This document shows, in pieces, positions 11,583 to 25,370 of a stretch of 64,000 nt of DNA (its first letter is position 1; every line of letters begins with the position of its first letter). This DNA is from Ophiodon elongatus (taxonomy: Eukaryota; Chordata; Actinopteri; Perciformes; Hexagrammidae). The stretch is taken from contig JACSYO010001999.1 in NCBI GenBank assembly GCA_016806645.1, forward strand, positions 996,001-1,060,000. Reading direction: 5' to 3'. The translations under genes and the position numbers were made by a program. The notes below the pieces were generated by a model. It was not told the origin of the DNA, did no database searches, and saw nothing but the letters and a program-made list of their open reading frames with translations.

Positions 11583-11950
11583 CTCGAAGCCCGGCTCTGC
11601 CCGGCGGAGCCTCCTCCCCTCGGAGCGGACCCGGCGGAGGATGCGAAGGCTCTCCGAGGAATTAATGGCCCTTTCATTCAATTGAGAGGAAAAAGACAAC
11701 GGCCCATCCAAAAAAAAAAATCGTTAGTAGACTGTTGAACGACGGAGCGACCAGCCGTTAATTTGAACGTGATATAGATCCAGAACCGGCCGCTCGGGTC
11801 TTCGCCCGTTTGGATAACGCTAACGTGGTAATGATGGATAATTAAGTACGGCCATCTTAGAGAACAATTAATGTTCCGTTGGTATGACAACCCCTGAAGC
11901 TAAATGAGCTGGCTTCTCCTAATCTCTCTTCTTATTGGCGGTGTCTGGAG
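11583..11950 (-). promoter_or_regulatory. putative 5' UTR and promoter of the chst11-like gene
   Basis: GC- and CpG-rich sequence directly upstream of the start codon (most marked 11515-11650 and 11780-11815), in contrast to AT-rich surroundings, suggests a CpG-type promoter. On the minus strand there is a CCAAT box (complement of ATTGG at 11934-11938) and no obvious TATA box at a matching distance. A nine-codon upstream ORF, starting at 11707 and ending at 11678, would lie in the 5' UTR if transcription starts above 11707. The transcription start is not visible, and a 5' UTR intron cannot be excluded. Confidence 0.45.
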
Positions 11951-12033
11951 TTTGGTCGAAACGACTGTCGACAGCAACACAAAACTTTTTTTCTTCTCCA
12001 AACATGGACGGGGCACCGTGCCATGACGTCACA

Positions 12034-12038
<5 letters not shown>

Positions 12039-12083
<45 letters not shown>
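12039..12083. repeat. (CT)n microsatellite
   Basis: A near-perfect CT array of about 45 bp with one TT interruption at 12071-12072. It lies roughly 450 bp upstream of the chst11-like start codon. On the gene's strand it is a GA array, a sequence type that can bind GAGA-like factors; that role is speculative. Confidence 0.95.
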
Positions 12084-13724
12084 CCCCTCCTCGATTGCTG
12101 CTTGCTGCCTTCGAGTACTGTCGTAATATTAATACTTGGCTGAGAAAGTCGCATTTTCAATTAATTCTCTGCTCAGCTGCCAGGTGTGGTGTACATCGAA
12201 GCACAAGCAACACGTGTCATCACTTTATGGTAAAAAAAAATACAGTCACATTTTAAATGATAAAAAGGTGCCATGTACCCACTGTATTTCCATTAGGCTA
12301 CATTTTGCGGGAACAGCTTAGCTGACTATACTCTCAGAAGCACAGGTTTACGAGGAGCACTCGAAAGCAGCATAGCAGTTTTTCACAGAGATTTCAACTT
12401 TGAATACTGTAAGTACAGCGTGTCCTAACTCACGAAACAACTGACCATGTTAAATTATGCTGGCATTACCCGTTTTAGGAAATAATTGGGAAAGAAAATA
12501 ATAAAATAATAAAATAATCAGAAAATAAACAAACAAAACACACACCATATGGACACCAATTTGAGCTCAGCTTACCTTACCAAATATTTGTAGTCCAGGT
12601 GTTTTTTTCCCCGTCCCATCTGAACTTGCTATTTGCAAACCTAGAAGCTGCAGGGAAAAGCAGTGTGCTTCTGTTGTGTCATTGTTAGAAATTTAATATG
12701 GCTGCAGTGCTGACCTAGTTTCTTCTTGATTTGTGCATCATCATGCAGTATGAGATAATAGGCCTACTCACAATCACACAGCACGATCCATCAATGTCAC
12801 TTTGTACTGAAGATGTTTAATTCCAAAACATTTCACATTTTGTAAAGTAACAGTAGGCTGCATTAACAATTGCATAACATGTGGAGTCTATATGTATGCA
12901 AGACTGAAAAACTGTGTTTTCCTTCAACCTTTTACTTTTTTTTGTTTTTTATGAAATTCTTAAACTTCACCGTCTGGACCTGATCAAAATCCACTCTGCT
13001 AGACTTTCAAGACAAATTGCATTTTCCCTCCAGTTGTTTTCATACTAGAATCCCCTGGTATGATACCCTTTTGAACAAGAGCACATATGCACGCCAGGTC
13101 TCTGGAGGGTAATGCAGCATTGAACTCAAGCAAGGCTTTCAATCACATGCCATAACTACAGGGGGGAAGCTTTGACTAATGGTATTGCATTACCAATGTA
13201 GGATGATGACAAAGAGGTCAAGTTAAGGGGCAACTGGAAAGACAGTTATGGCCTGACAAGGAGCTTAAATCGGTCAGAGTTGGATATTGTGTTGTCTTGG
13301 GTACCTATCTTTACAAAATCAACTGTAACAGTTTGTGAAGGTGATTGCTTTCACTCTCACGCACATTTAAATATTGAACATGTAAACTGTTAAATGCAAG
13401 TCTGGCAATCAATTGTCGATTAATATGCATGTGTTTTAAATATATATTGTTGTATAAAAATGGAAAAATAGGCAGTTCGACCAAGATACCCACTGAGCAA
13501 TTATATAAGATGGAAATATGACATTTAAAAACTAACCGTAACAATGTGTGAGCAACCATTCATGCTTCCATGTCTACAAATTCTGTAAATACCCTCATGC
13601 CCATCATTACCTACAACATGCAATGCCTCCTGGGTTTCCTGGAGACAAAGGTTGAGATTGAGAGAGGCTTGGTTATTACTGAGTTGGCGAATTACGTGGT
13701 TGTTTGGGCCAATGTTAGCTTTCA
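12084..13724. other. intergenic, no recognised feature
   Basis: AT-rich DNA upstream of the chst11-like promoter. No repeat ends or coding similarity were noticed. Confidence 0.4.
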
Positions 13725-14251
13725 CAACACAACTCTCACCAATAGACTGTATATGAGCAGTGGACATTGTCACCGTGATGTCACCCATTGGTTTGTGGGC
13801 TATGGTTTTGAAGCCTCCAGTTCAGCATGTTAGTTGTAGCCATCTTTGTTTTTTGCAACCACAAGTGACACAAGAGGGTGGAGCTAAGTACAACCGAAAG
13901 CTGAATAAGATGTTTTGAGGCAACTAAATATGTTACAATTATGATAGCCATGCACTAAAGCATACCCTGCTTTACCACTTGTATTACTCTAAATGGCACT
14001 ATAACTTAAAAAGTGAATATCATGATGTATTAAAGAAGATTTGAAACTAGCAATTGAGACTATAAACTCATGTTTACAATGTTTACTCAGGTAATCAAGT
14101 GAGAAGTAGGGTCGTTTTCTCATAGACTTCTATACAATCTGACTTCTTTTTGCAACCAGAGGAGTCGCCCCCTTAGAAAGAAGGCAAGTTCAAGGCACTT
14201 CATCATTGGCTTCAATTTTCAGATCCGGAGGTTGCCGCCTGGTTTGCACTT
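13725..14251. repeat. abundant teleost interspersed repeat
   Basis: Contains ATAGACTGTATATGAGCAGT, then GATGTCACCCATTGGTTTGT near 13779, GTTTTGAAGCCTCCAG near 13805, CATCTTTGTTTTTTGCAACC near 13842, GTACAACCGAAAGCTGAAT near 13889, and CAGAGGAGTCGCCCCC near 14157. This order is that of a very common non-coding fish repeat I recognise. Class unknown; probably a non-autonomous DNA element. It is a fairly long copy. Confidence 0.7.
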
Positions 14252-17200
14252 TTGGTTGTGAATGATGTGAATTAAACTGACGTACAAATTAAAGGGATTG
14301 TTTTATATTTCTCTCTGAGAGTTAGATAATTGATATGGAGCGAGACCAGGAAGTTGATTTGCTTCGCTTAACATGAAGGGGGAAAGAGCTAGCTTGGTTC
14401 TGCCCAAAGGTAAAAAACTACAACTTTTTGTTTTTTCATTTGTGTAAACAGACAAGTAAAGCCTTTATTGTTTATATGCTAAAATAATCCAATCAACTCG
14501 ATGGTTGATACAATAAACATTTACATATCCAACAGACTGATACAGATGAGATTGTTTAAGAGTGAAAAAGATGAGTGTTAAGGTTCTCCACTGCCCTCAA
14601 GGGCCTCGAACTGACACTAGAGCTCTGAAAAAGAGCCATTAAAGTGAATCATTTGGGAATGATGAAGAAAGAAACATGTTGATGTTGGCAGGCTATAAAA
14701 ATTTTGGTTAGCAAAATCTTATTTTACTTTGAACAGAAGACATGATAGAAAAACATTGGGAACCACTGCTGTATACTATTCTTGTCCCAAAACGTCCCTG
14801 TAAGCTGCAACCCTTCTCCAATGTATCCTTTAACTGCAAAACATAAATGCTGCAGAACATATAAACAAGTATAATGTATGTCCAGTAAAGGCACAAAGTG
14901 TTCTTGGCTTGTAATTATCTTACCGACACTAATGTTTATAGCCAACATTTTCATTGCAGTGTAAATGTCATAAATATATGTTCCTCTCGGGATATTTTGT
15001 CAACAGAAAGCCTATGCTTCTCTTTTGGATTTTGAATTTCTTTAATCCGGTCCCTGTGTTAATTATAATGTGAACCCTTACGAAAAAATACTTCCAACTA
15101 ACAAATCAGGATCTTAAATATTTGTTCAACTCGCATAACCGAACAAAAAAGGGGAGGGCCAAAATCACCATATCACCCAGAAATTTAAAAGAACAAATCA
15201 TAGCTAATGGTTTTGTCGTTCAGGAGCACCAATTGCTGGTAAATGAATCCAAGCTGGAAGGAATCACTGTTTTAACAATGTGTGACTGATAGAACTTCAG
15301 GGAAGTAAAAGGTTTGCAGTTTTTCTTCTAACATGTGCTGTAAGACCTGCAGTTAGCGGTTAACTTCATTACCATTCTTTGATCTCAGATGGTTTTCTGT
15401 TTGTGGTGTTGGGATGGGCTGGGATGTCTGGCCCAGTGTGGAGACATCCCGTATAAAATGAGAGACAATAATAGGGCCCTGAAACATGCTACACAACATG
15501 AAGAGACTTTTTCGGGACATGAACTTGAGTAGGTTTTTTAAGTCTTAATCACAAGCCTGTAAGGGCAGTCTATAAAACACCAAATGTATAACATAAGCTT
15601 GTTTCAGACAACCATATCGTCATCATACAATACAGTACACCGTCTGCTGACCATGCTTCTCTATCGACATGTACTGTATGCTGTCATTTGATGCTTCTGA
15701 TAAAGCAAGTCCAAATCACGTTTCTGCATAGCTCTTAATCTCATCTCCTGTCTCAAAGGGCAACACAATGCCAAGATTATGAAAACAATAACGGAAAATT
15801 ACCTCCCCGCCCTCAATAAATCTATCAACCCTCTGCCCAAAAGTGAGAACAAGAAAAAGAAACTCCCACAAAAACCTCATGACATGAACAATCTGGCTTG
15901 TACTTTCATGTTCAATGTGTAATGAGTATGCTCCTTTTAAATGCCTGCAACCCACTAATCTAGAAAACATCAATGCAACCAAAAGGTTCTGTCTATGTAA
16001 ACATCTTAGATGTAAGGTTTCTGTGCTGCACATGTTACCACGATGGCTTTGGTTCAAACACAACCTGCCTAAAAAGGGTTGAAAATCCTACACAAACCCC
16101 TAGAAAACATGTCAATATACACTACTGTATAGGTCTATGATTCACATTCAAATCATTATATTAGAATTCACTTTTAATTGTAGGTACACTGTCCGAGTGG
16201 CTTTATCACAAGAGCTGGCCTTATGTCCAGAGTATCTAAGAGCATCCTCTGGGTCATTGGTTTCAATAATTTTTTATTGTTGCACAATAATATGAAGTTA
16301 TGTATATACAGTACACAGCAGTTCAGTTGAAGAGTGGTTTTCCAAGGGATACATTGATTTTACTCTTTCTCTCCTGATACCTAAACTCTGTGTAACTGCC
16401 GATATAAAGTTCTCCTTTAGCCTACCGCAATTTAAAATCTGCAAACTGTGCCGTTAATTGGGATAATGTTTTTAAAAGTTAAGTTAACATGAGGCTGTAA
16501 CCTCAGCACGTAACTTCATTTATATATATATTTTTTTTTTTTACCATATTCTGAGAATAGTGGAGAGACTATTACGTTTCTCTTGTGTCCTATCCATTTA
16601 AGTAGTTCCTACTTAAGTTCATTGCCAAGCTCCCGCAGGAAGTCATGAGTAACAGCAGTAGCTCAACGCATCAAAATTAGCTCACTGCAGCAAATGAACA
16701 GAAGTGGTCACAATTGGCCGATACCCAATCTGCTTAATGAAGTCAGTATTGATCCGATTCACTTCTCAAATGACTTTATTTGTATAATTCAGAGGCCTGT
16801 TTTATCAAACACTGCTGTGACATTTGATCTCTGTTCCATCTGATGAGCCTGCAGAGATTATTGGACTGTGAAAAGCCCTTTTACGAAACCATTACTCACA
16901 CCATGGGAAGCATGGATCGCAATGTGTGTGTGAGTGTGTGCACACGTTCATTTACTTTCAGCTGCTATGGGTGTAATTGCTAAGAAAGCCGAGGGATTTT
17001 CTCTAAAAGGCTTCATAAACTCATGTGTTAATGACATGCAGATAATTGCCAAAATAAAACGGACCAGCACTATGCGTCTTAATAGGGTGTTGTTCTTTCA
17101 AAAGGCGCCAAAACACCTTCAATATGTGTCTGAGACTCAGTTGGGGAGGCGTAACAACGTCCCTTCTCAGACTATGACATCAAATAATGCTTCACTGATG

Positions 17201-20200
17201 ATGGTGGAAAAAACCGTCTCTCACATGGCACCAGGGTTTCCACATCAAACCATTTGCTGACCATTTGTGGCCCCTGCAGATTAGGGACAAGAGTCGAGGT
17301 GCTGAGTGATAAAACACACTGGCCCTGTGGTTCCTTGTCCTTTGAAGAACTGAGCATATGCATGTATGGACGATTTTCTGGGGAGGTTTCATTTTGGTAA
17401 AGTATGTCTGATACACTGACATATGTATTTTGAGCACATGTAAGACTAGATGTGTGATGGTGCCGGAAGCAAATGTTCCCAAATAAATACAAGGAGTGAC
17501 TCTTCAAGGTTTATTAGAGCAAACAAACCAAGACAGCGTGAATTATTCAATTTTGCTGTTTTAAATTTGCACTTGATTTCAACATGACAAGTTTGTTTCC
17601 TTGACATAACAAAATAAGCAGGTTGTCTTTTACATTTAAACTTATTGAAAGAGCACAAGTCCAACTTTATTTATGTGTATGACTGCTGATTGGAGATGGA
17701 TTCTTTGCCTTTCAGGATGGATCTAATTGGATATTTAGCCAAAAGCACCAGGAATCCCTTGCAATCTTTAGCTACTCTAGTATCAAAACTATGGTTTAAC
17801 ATATTTTATATGGACAGCAGTCCAAGGCACAGCATTCCTGGCACAGTAACCAGGGCACTGGGTCAAACCCGATAATCTAAACAAACGTTTCCCCTTCCAG
17901 ATCAAATCACAGTCGGCAAAATACTCATCCAATGTCACAAAGAAGTGGTATCTTGCAAATACAAGAAGCAGCCCTGCACATCTGAAAGGGCTGGACAATA
18001 ATTTAACAAATGTTTTCAAGTATTATTCACTAAATTTGCTGTTAAAGTGAGGAGAGTTCTGTGAAGTCCAGCACAGCAGAAGCTGTGTGCAGAATGCAGC
18101 AAAGGCAGTTACAATAAGTCAGTGTTGAGTTTCACAGACAGCTTTTGATGCAAGGAAATGAGTTCAGTGGGTTCATCCTGTCTGAAACGCAGGCAAGGGG
18201 CCCATCCAGCTCCTCTGTGCCTTCTAATCCTCCAGAAGTCATTTGAAGAGAAGACATCAACCCAATAAGTAATTGACAAATCTTTGTGGTTAGTTTGTGC
18301 ATGGTTAGAGGGGTGTGCTAAGTGTGTAATCCACACAGTGCTACTGTAGCTCCACTACTGTCAAATAGAGGAAATAAAGGGGCATGGCTGAGTTAAAGCC
18401 AACAGCATTCTTCATGGACGTATCTGATGCACTTCTGCTCATTTATGATCCCTAAGAGTCTCTCCAAAGCCACTAAATCAGACTTTGAACGTTGATAATG
18501 TTTGTAAAACCCCAGAATACATTCACTGACAATGGGACTCATACAAGAACATTTAAATTTTCCTCTCACTTTGGTCCTGTGAGGTCTGTACGTATGAGTG
18601 CTTATCATTAGCATATTTGACGCACCTACAGGCTGAAATTTCCATATCAGGAAACCTCATCTGCTCCTACTGTGTGCAAATGTCATTCACAATAAATGCT
18701 ACCAAAGAGTATGAAGACATTTTTCATACTGCAGATCGTCTAGTTCTGCTTTTGGATTTAAGCAGACAGAAAGATAAAACGTTAAGTCCTGTCAGGCCCA
18801 TTGATCCCAACCTCCAAACCCTTACTTTCAGTTCTGCTACAAAATGGCCACTCTGCTACCAGTACTGGCTCTGAACGTAACGTCGCCCCATTTGGACACA
18901 ACTTCTATGGCTATTGGGCAACCATTTCTGCAGCTATCTACGCCAAAGGCAGCATGCAATGGTTATTTACTGTACAGTATATGTATCTTTGTTTTCTTCT
19001 ACCCAAGCATCATCTGTTTAGATGATTATGTTTACCACACCTTTAATGTGGTAGGACTGTCATCAGAGCCCCTTGACCTCTTCATCAGCCTGTAGACTGG
19101 TGTGGTCTAGCCTACAGTGGGTCTGGAATTAACCTTGCATTAGAAATTCTACATTGATCAAAGTTGAATACATTGTTCCAACACAAGTGAATCAATAACT
19201 TGTCAGCTGCAGCCTCTTCTGCACTGACCGGGTGCACCACTGACCATCGGTCCGTCATGTGCTGCCAGATCTCTTCTTTGTTCTCCTCAAAGCCTGGCCT
19301 GCAGTGTTGACTTAAAAGACATGGCATTTGAATTTTGCATTTAGTTACTTGATTGATCTGAACTTTAGAGTGCACTCACATAGTAAGTTGATATGAAAAA
19401 GAGCAAGGGACAAAACAAGTTGCAATGATACACTGAAAAAAACGGACTAAGGAGGCCAATCCGGCAAAAGTGACAATATGTTACACATAAATCAAAGTTA
19501 GCCTAAAAATACAATGGATGGTTTTATTGGCATGTGCAAATATGAACCAAATCCTCCCTCATTATGAACCATATGCCAATTATGAGATTTAGGCACTGGT
19601 TCTCTGGTGAAGACAGCAAGATGATTTGTTGACTTTCACAACCATTAAAAAACCATCAGAACCACACAATTGCAGTTTAAAATGCATACGCACAGAGACT
19701 ACGAGCATATTTTGGGAAGAAAAAGGTTAGAGAGCATGATTGGCTACTGAATTACCCAGCTAGGCCATGCTATTTTCGACGGTATGCATTTCCATTATGA
19801 GATGCAACTTTCTTGAATCTAGTTTTTTTTTTTAAATTGTTCAATTTTGCAGTAGATGCTTTGTGCACAGCAACCCTGTCCGGGCATGTCATCTTGATGA
19901 ATACTTCATGGAAATGTATTAAACAGTTTTCCTAGCTATGAATAGCTTTTTGTAGGTTGCTTGGGAAATCTTTTTTTTTCCGTGGCAATGCTGATGTAAA
20001 AATGTTTTATATGTGCTGCACGTAAAAGTTGGGTTACACTTGTATTCCTCAAATATAAGAATTCCGGATTTGTAAGGTATTTAAAAGGCTTTAAGTACAC
20101 ACACTTATGCAATTGTGCATTATATTGATTTAATGTTATGACTCTATTTCAATGTATCTGGGAAAAGTCTGTAATATTCCAACAGATCCCTTACCTCACG

Positions 20201-20479
20201 TCAACCAACATTACCACAGAAAATAAATACAATTTCACATACTGACCAACTCTGCCAACTGACTTCACTGACTGTAATAGTCTGTATGGCTTTATGCAAG
20301 AAAGGGAAAACAATTCCAAATCTTTCAGAACAAAGCTTTTCTTTTATTTTTTACCAGAAAAGCAGCTACCTCTAAAACTTGAAAAAATAAGTGTGTCCAA
20401 CCTCTATATTCTTAATATAGAAAATGGACGTATTATTTCTCACTATATGCATTGCATATGTAAAACGTTGCACGTCCCT
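14252..20479. other. 6.2 kb without a recognised gene
   Basis: AT-rich intergenic DNA of ordinary complexity. Short open frames (up to about 115 codons at 15716-16063, minus) lack codon-level or domain signal. No LINE, LTR or TIR ends were recognised. Homopolymer T-runs occur near 16531 and 19823. Confidence 0.4.
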
Positions 20480-20655
20480 TAGAATATATATTTGCAAATT
20501 CCTGTTACATTGTACATATTTATAAAAAACGTCTATTTTTTATTTTGTTATTGTATTTTTTTCTATTCTATATTTATGTTTTTTGCTGATGCACCAGTAC
20601 ACCCAAGCAAATTCCTTTTAATGTGGCAATAAACCGCATTCTGATACTTATATTG
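20480..20655 (+). repeat. LINE 3' UTR relic ending in ATTCTGATA
   Basis: A T-rich stretch precedes CACCCAAGCAAATTCC (about 20601), TGGCAATAAACCGCATTCTGATAC (20623-20646). This resembles a common teleost LINE 3' end (CAAATTCCTT... TTGGCAATAAA..CTGATTCTGATT). Only one copy of the terminal repeat survives. Clade (Rex1/Babar-like or other) uncertain. Confidence 0.5.
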
Positions 20656-23600
20656 TCAACAAATCCCTGTCTGCGGCTTTCATCCCCAAGCTCATTGATT
20701 TCTATACTGAAGATCTAACTCCTAAAAAATGTATCACAGCTATATAGTCTCATCTTTTTTTACAAGACAAAAAAAAAAATCCTGAAAACCGCTGGTCACT
20801 GCAGGTTTTTGCAAAGGTTATTCACAAAGAAATAAATAGTGCCTTCATTGGGGACTATTATCAGATGCTGATTAATACACATTTGGTGGGATTGTTGGCG
20901 GGATCGATTCGTTCATAGAAGTTATATTGAGTGAACCTCTGCTACCCCACACAACTTTGATTATGTCTTTCGTAGTAATTGCTGTTCTCCAACAACGGTG
21001 AGGTGGTCTTCAAAGGGGAGTAGCCCTAACACAGCCTGAGTACTTCCACATGCTGCATCCTAGCTAATGCCTTTTGGCACACTGACTTTAATGTGAAGGC
21101 CCAAGCCTCGGCATGTCCATGGGTACTTTCTATGATGCCACATCAATAGCGGTGCATGGGGCTTGTCATTAAATTGATCTTGTCAAGTTTCAGAGTATAC
21201 AATAAGCAGACAAGGTCTCCGTGCACCCAGAGTGCAGTGGAAGCTGTGCGGCCAGACATGCCTGGTGACTTGGCCACTATCCACACTGACACAGCAAATT
21301 ATCGTCGAGCTCATACCTTTCCAACTGTTCGGGGCGAGCTCATGGCTGCATTTCATCCCTAAAGCGTCAGCTTCTTCACTCCAGCTGGAAGGAACTGCAC
21401 CAAGTATATTGCAAATGGGTTGTCTAACCACAGTGAAACCACTTGAATAGTTCCCAAAGTACACAACGTCCCTCACGTGGCACAAAGCAATCCGAGTGGA
21501 GGTTGAGGCTTTTCAAGCACAAGGGCAGCTTAACTATAATAGAAGAAATATAGATTTTTTTCTTTAAATGGGAAGGAGTGACCACAAAGGATGGACTGAT
21601 TACAAACTGACATTATTCTGCTTGGGTACTTTCCAAACACTCAAGGGAAAAACGTCTTCAGAGGAGTGTGTATGAGCATTGAAGGAACAGTTTGACAAGA
21701 CGGGAATTTTGAATACATGACTACATGACTCGAGTTCTTAGATCCTATGTGATAAAGAAAAAGAGGCGCGACAAAGTGAAGTTCTCTTCTCTTATTGTAA
21801 TGTATGATGCTGTTTTTATGTGTTTTTATGTATGATTTTATATTAGAAGTCTTTTTTTCTAAAAAAGCCTAGGCTAGAAGTCCTCCATACATGTATTTAA
21901 ATGTAACAATGGCAATTTATTTTAAGATTTTTTTTTATTCGAGATAAACAAGATAAAAGAGTGGCAGACTTTGCTTTGACGAAGATAATTCCAAACAATT
22001 TCTCTTTTAAATTCAATAAAAACTTACTTTTAATAAAGTCAAATTACAACACACATTGTTCCTGTGGATATACTGCATTACAGCCTCCTCAAAAATGTTG
22101 CTATTGCCCATTGAGATCTGTGTGATTTACTCCACATAAAAATCTTCTGTCCATTTTTGCTAGACACACTGTGGGATTTTTTCACAAGTTTCTTTTTACG
22201 TAGAAGAGATTTATTTCGAGAGAAATGTAATACTACAAAAATCCTTTTAATGTCCATTTAATCCTGGATTGGATCAATAATATCTTCTCTTCAAGCGCAA
22301 TAAGTAGGCTTCCGGGGGTCTCACAAAAGAGATCATTTAAAAGTTGTATGCACAGTATGTGAGCATGAGGCGAAGCCACAAATACTGTGAAATGAATCAC
22401 AGCTCGGACAAGAGCTCAGTTGTACCACCAGGCGGCACTGTTGTTCCTCCCACAGGCACATCACCATCAGACCGGGACAACGGGAGTGAGGGGAAACAGA
22501 AAGAGTGACAGACAGATAGAAAAAAGAAATGACGAGGAAACCGTACCAAGTGTTTTCCGAGCAGTATCCTATTATGTGCCAGCTGGGCATCAACTGTATA
22601 CCAGCACGTTATGTGCCAGCTTAGTATTTTTCCTGGTCCACCTACTGTGTCAAACACACACACATACACACAACAACCCATCCCCAGGACTTAAATACTC
22701 ATTCATCAAAATGTCCTGGTAGCATCACTGATCAGCATCTGCAATTATTACACAATAACTATGTTATGTAATAACTCTATTCAACACGACTTTGGACGGA
22801 GTTCATCTCAAGCAAAAGGCTGCTGCTAGTTAATGAAGAGGAGTAGCCAAAGTCAGATTCATGTGGCATCCAGACCACCAGTTCGAAAGGGCCTTGAGGA
22901 TCTGGCAGATCCGGGATCTGTCAACACCCCAATCCGTCTCCTTCCCACTGACACACTGCTCCCCGGTCTCACTCCCTCTGTTTCAAAGGCAATGAGCATC
23001 AGAGAATCCAAATAATGGTCAGGAAAACAAACATAAACTAAAAAAAGTAATTTGCAAAATGCAATTCAATATCTGCTTATTTCAGGGGGAACACGTAATA
23101 GAAAAGGTCTGTACCTCCAAGGAAAGAGATAAACCTGATTTATGTGGCAGGAAACATGTGCTCTCAACATGCTGCCCAATTTTCCATGAACTAAAGTCTA
23201 CATAAATGCAACTATCGTCGTCAAAGGCACTCAAGCGGTGTAACAGAGAACTTGAACTATAAAGGAAAAGCTGGTAAAAATTGGCCAAGAAATTGTTTGA
23301 TTGTTTCAATCTGGTCAAATATGACGGCACTGTGCACAACTTGTGTAACTACTTCTGTCAGTCAGTGCGATGAAGAACATAAAATATCCTATAAATTGCA
23401 GAACTGGTGTGAGGCCAGTTTACCTCAGCAATCTTGCAGTGAAGGTGCATGGGTAAACTATGACCTCTGCTGGTCACAAAGAAAACAACCACTAGTGTAA
23501 AAATAATTACACAAATTCATAAAAGACCCTTTTTGGATGCTATTTTTGCATTATGACACTATTTACATATAAATACATATACAATAGATACAGATATCTA

Positions 23601-23783
23601 CTCCCAATCCAGAAAGACTGTAAGATCGAAGATAACGAGGGAGCCAAGTTGGCCCAAAAGGCAGCGATGCCCTGAATAATAGTAAAAAATGACAATGATA
23701 GTAGCAGGGGCTTGTTGACATGACCGTATGACATAATTTAATGCATCACGTTCAGTGTGTTTCCCCAAAACTACATCCATACC
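20656..23783. other. no recognised gene
   Basis: AT-rich intergenic DNA. The open frames around 21156-21485 and 22333-22722 overlap on both strands without protein similarity. A short AC-rich tract lies at 22652-22673. Confidence 0.4.
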
Positions 23784-23933
23784 CAAGAGTTGGAATGTAA
23801 CTAAGTACCACAATTTTTACATACTTGTACTTTACTTGAGTACTAGTTTTTATATTATTTCAGAGGGAAATGTTGCAGTTTTGACAGATTCAGTGACACT
23901 TTACATAAAATAATGATTTATGGTATATTATCA

Positions 23934-23975
<42 letters not shown>

Positions 23976-24197
23976 TAGTAGTATGCAGTACTACCAATCT
24001 ACCCATTAGTATACACAACATCTAAAAATAGCTACATGTCGATGAACCGCAACGTTCGAATGCTCTTACATGTATTAATTAGAGATAAAAAACTGAATGA
24101 TATAATATTCACAAGTATGTAAGACTGAAAAGAGCCATTCTGCATGATGAGTACTTTTCCTTGAAGTACATTTTGCTGATAATACTTGATAACACAC
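23784..24197. mobile_element. fragment of a CAGTGGTGGA-type TIR repeat
   Basis: Starts with AGTTGGAATGTAACTAAGTA and continues with TACTTGTACTTTACTTGAGT. It later has ATTCTGCATGATGAGTACTT near 24136 and AAGTACATTTTGCTGATAAT. The same blocks occur in the fuller copy at 34660-35452. The far inverted terminus is missing, and an (ATT)n array sits inside. Confidence 0.6.
23935..23976. repeat. (ATT)14 microsatellite
   Basis: A perfect ATT/TTA trinucleotide array inside the TIR-repeat fragment. Confidence 0.95.
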
Positions 24198-24997
24198 TAA
24201 TGAATACTCGTTCCCTCCTAATTCTTCCGTTTACGCAGTCCTAGCAGTGCCGGTGTATCCATCTTGCAGCATTACACATTATGAGTATTTATATGTTTAC
24301 AGCAATCAGACTGATTCCTTGCAAAATGATTGCGACAGTCAGTGGCATCCACCATCCTGATATTGTTTAAAAAAAGGAAGTTTGACAGGTGAACACAATT
24401 AATTAATTAATGTTTTCTTATATCAGTATGATTAGGACTGACAATGAGCGAATGTTGGGATTGTGCCGGAGCTGTCACTGGCTTTATTTACAGACTTTGT
24501 TAATTTAAACAATCCTTATATACTTAATATACTAATAGCAATACTGTACAAATCTAGAGATGTACTAACTTCTAAGGCCTTGCATATCATTTATTGCTCA
24601 CTTATACTTCCTTATATATATATATCTTCTATATCTATATATATATATATATATATATCTTCCTTATATATCTTATTATGTGGCGGTGGTAAACATTTAT
24701 AATATCATGAATAATACTAAAATCCATTGTTTCAGTAATTTAATGATTTGGTATACTATAAAATAATGCAAACAATGTTCAGAACTAAAGCAAAGTCACT
24801 GCCAGACTGTGTACAAAGGCTTTTTTCAATACACAAGTGTAAATATGAGTTGTGAGATGTTTATCGTACACAAAGCTTAAAAAAGGATTAAAAGAAGATG
24901 TATCTCTACTGTAGGAGTTAAATTATGGAACAACGCTAAAATAAATGTAAGAATGTGTTACTCATTTTTGGTTTTCAAAAGTATTGTTTATAAAGCT
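24198..24997. other. AT-rich spacer with (TA)n
   Basis: No gene. A broken (TA)n array lies at about 24613-24658. The rest is AT-rich single-copy-looking DNA up to the LINE target duplication. Confidence 0.5.
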
Positions 24998-25017
24998 ATT
25001 TTTGAGAATCCATCCGC

Positions 25018-25345
25018 TTATCCGGGGTAGGGTCGCGGTGGCAGCAGGCCTAGCAGGCCGACCCAGGCTTCCCTCTCACCCGCAACACGTTCCAGCTCAT
25101 TCTGGGGGATCCCGAGGCGCTCCCAGGCCAGCTGGGAGATATAATCCCTCCAGCGTGTCCTGGGTCTTCCCCGGGGCCTCCTACCAGTTGGACGTGCCTG
25201 GAAAACCTCTAACGGGAGGCGTCCAGGAGGCATCCTGATTAGATGCCTGAACCACCTCAGCTGACTCCTTTCGATACGAAGGAGTAGCGCCTCAACTCCA
25301 AGTTCCCTCCTGATGTCCGAGCTCCTTACCCTATCTCTAAGGCTT
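25018..25345 (-). pseudogene. LINE ORF C-terminal tail after deletion junction
   Basis: Begins at SLRDRVRSSDIRRELGVEA and runs through LLRIERSQLRWFRHLIRMPP and GRRPRGRPRTRWRDYISQLA to LLPPRPYPG with the stop at the element's 3' end. It is the conserved post-RT tail of this LINE family and abuts the truncated RT segment directly. The junction lies near 25345-25355. The missing segment is inferred to be several hundred bp. Confidence 0.85.
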
Positions 25346-25370
25346 ATTGCCGAGAATACGAACACAGCTC

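Noticed and set aside
15716..16063. 115-codon minus-strand open frame
   Set aside because: No domain or codon-level signal and no supporting splice sites.
18380..18420. Possible gene 3' end near AATAAA motifs in intergenic DNA
   Set aside because: AATAAA is frequent by chance in AT-rich DNA and no upstream coding exon supports it.
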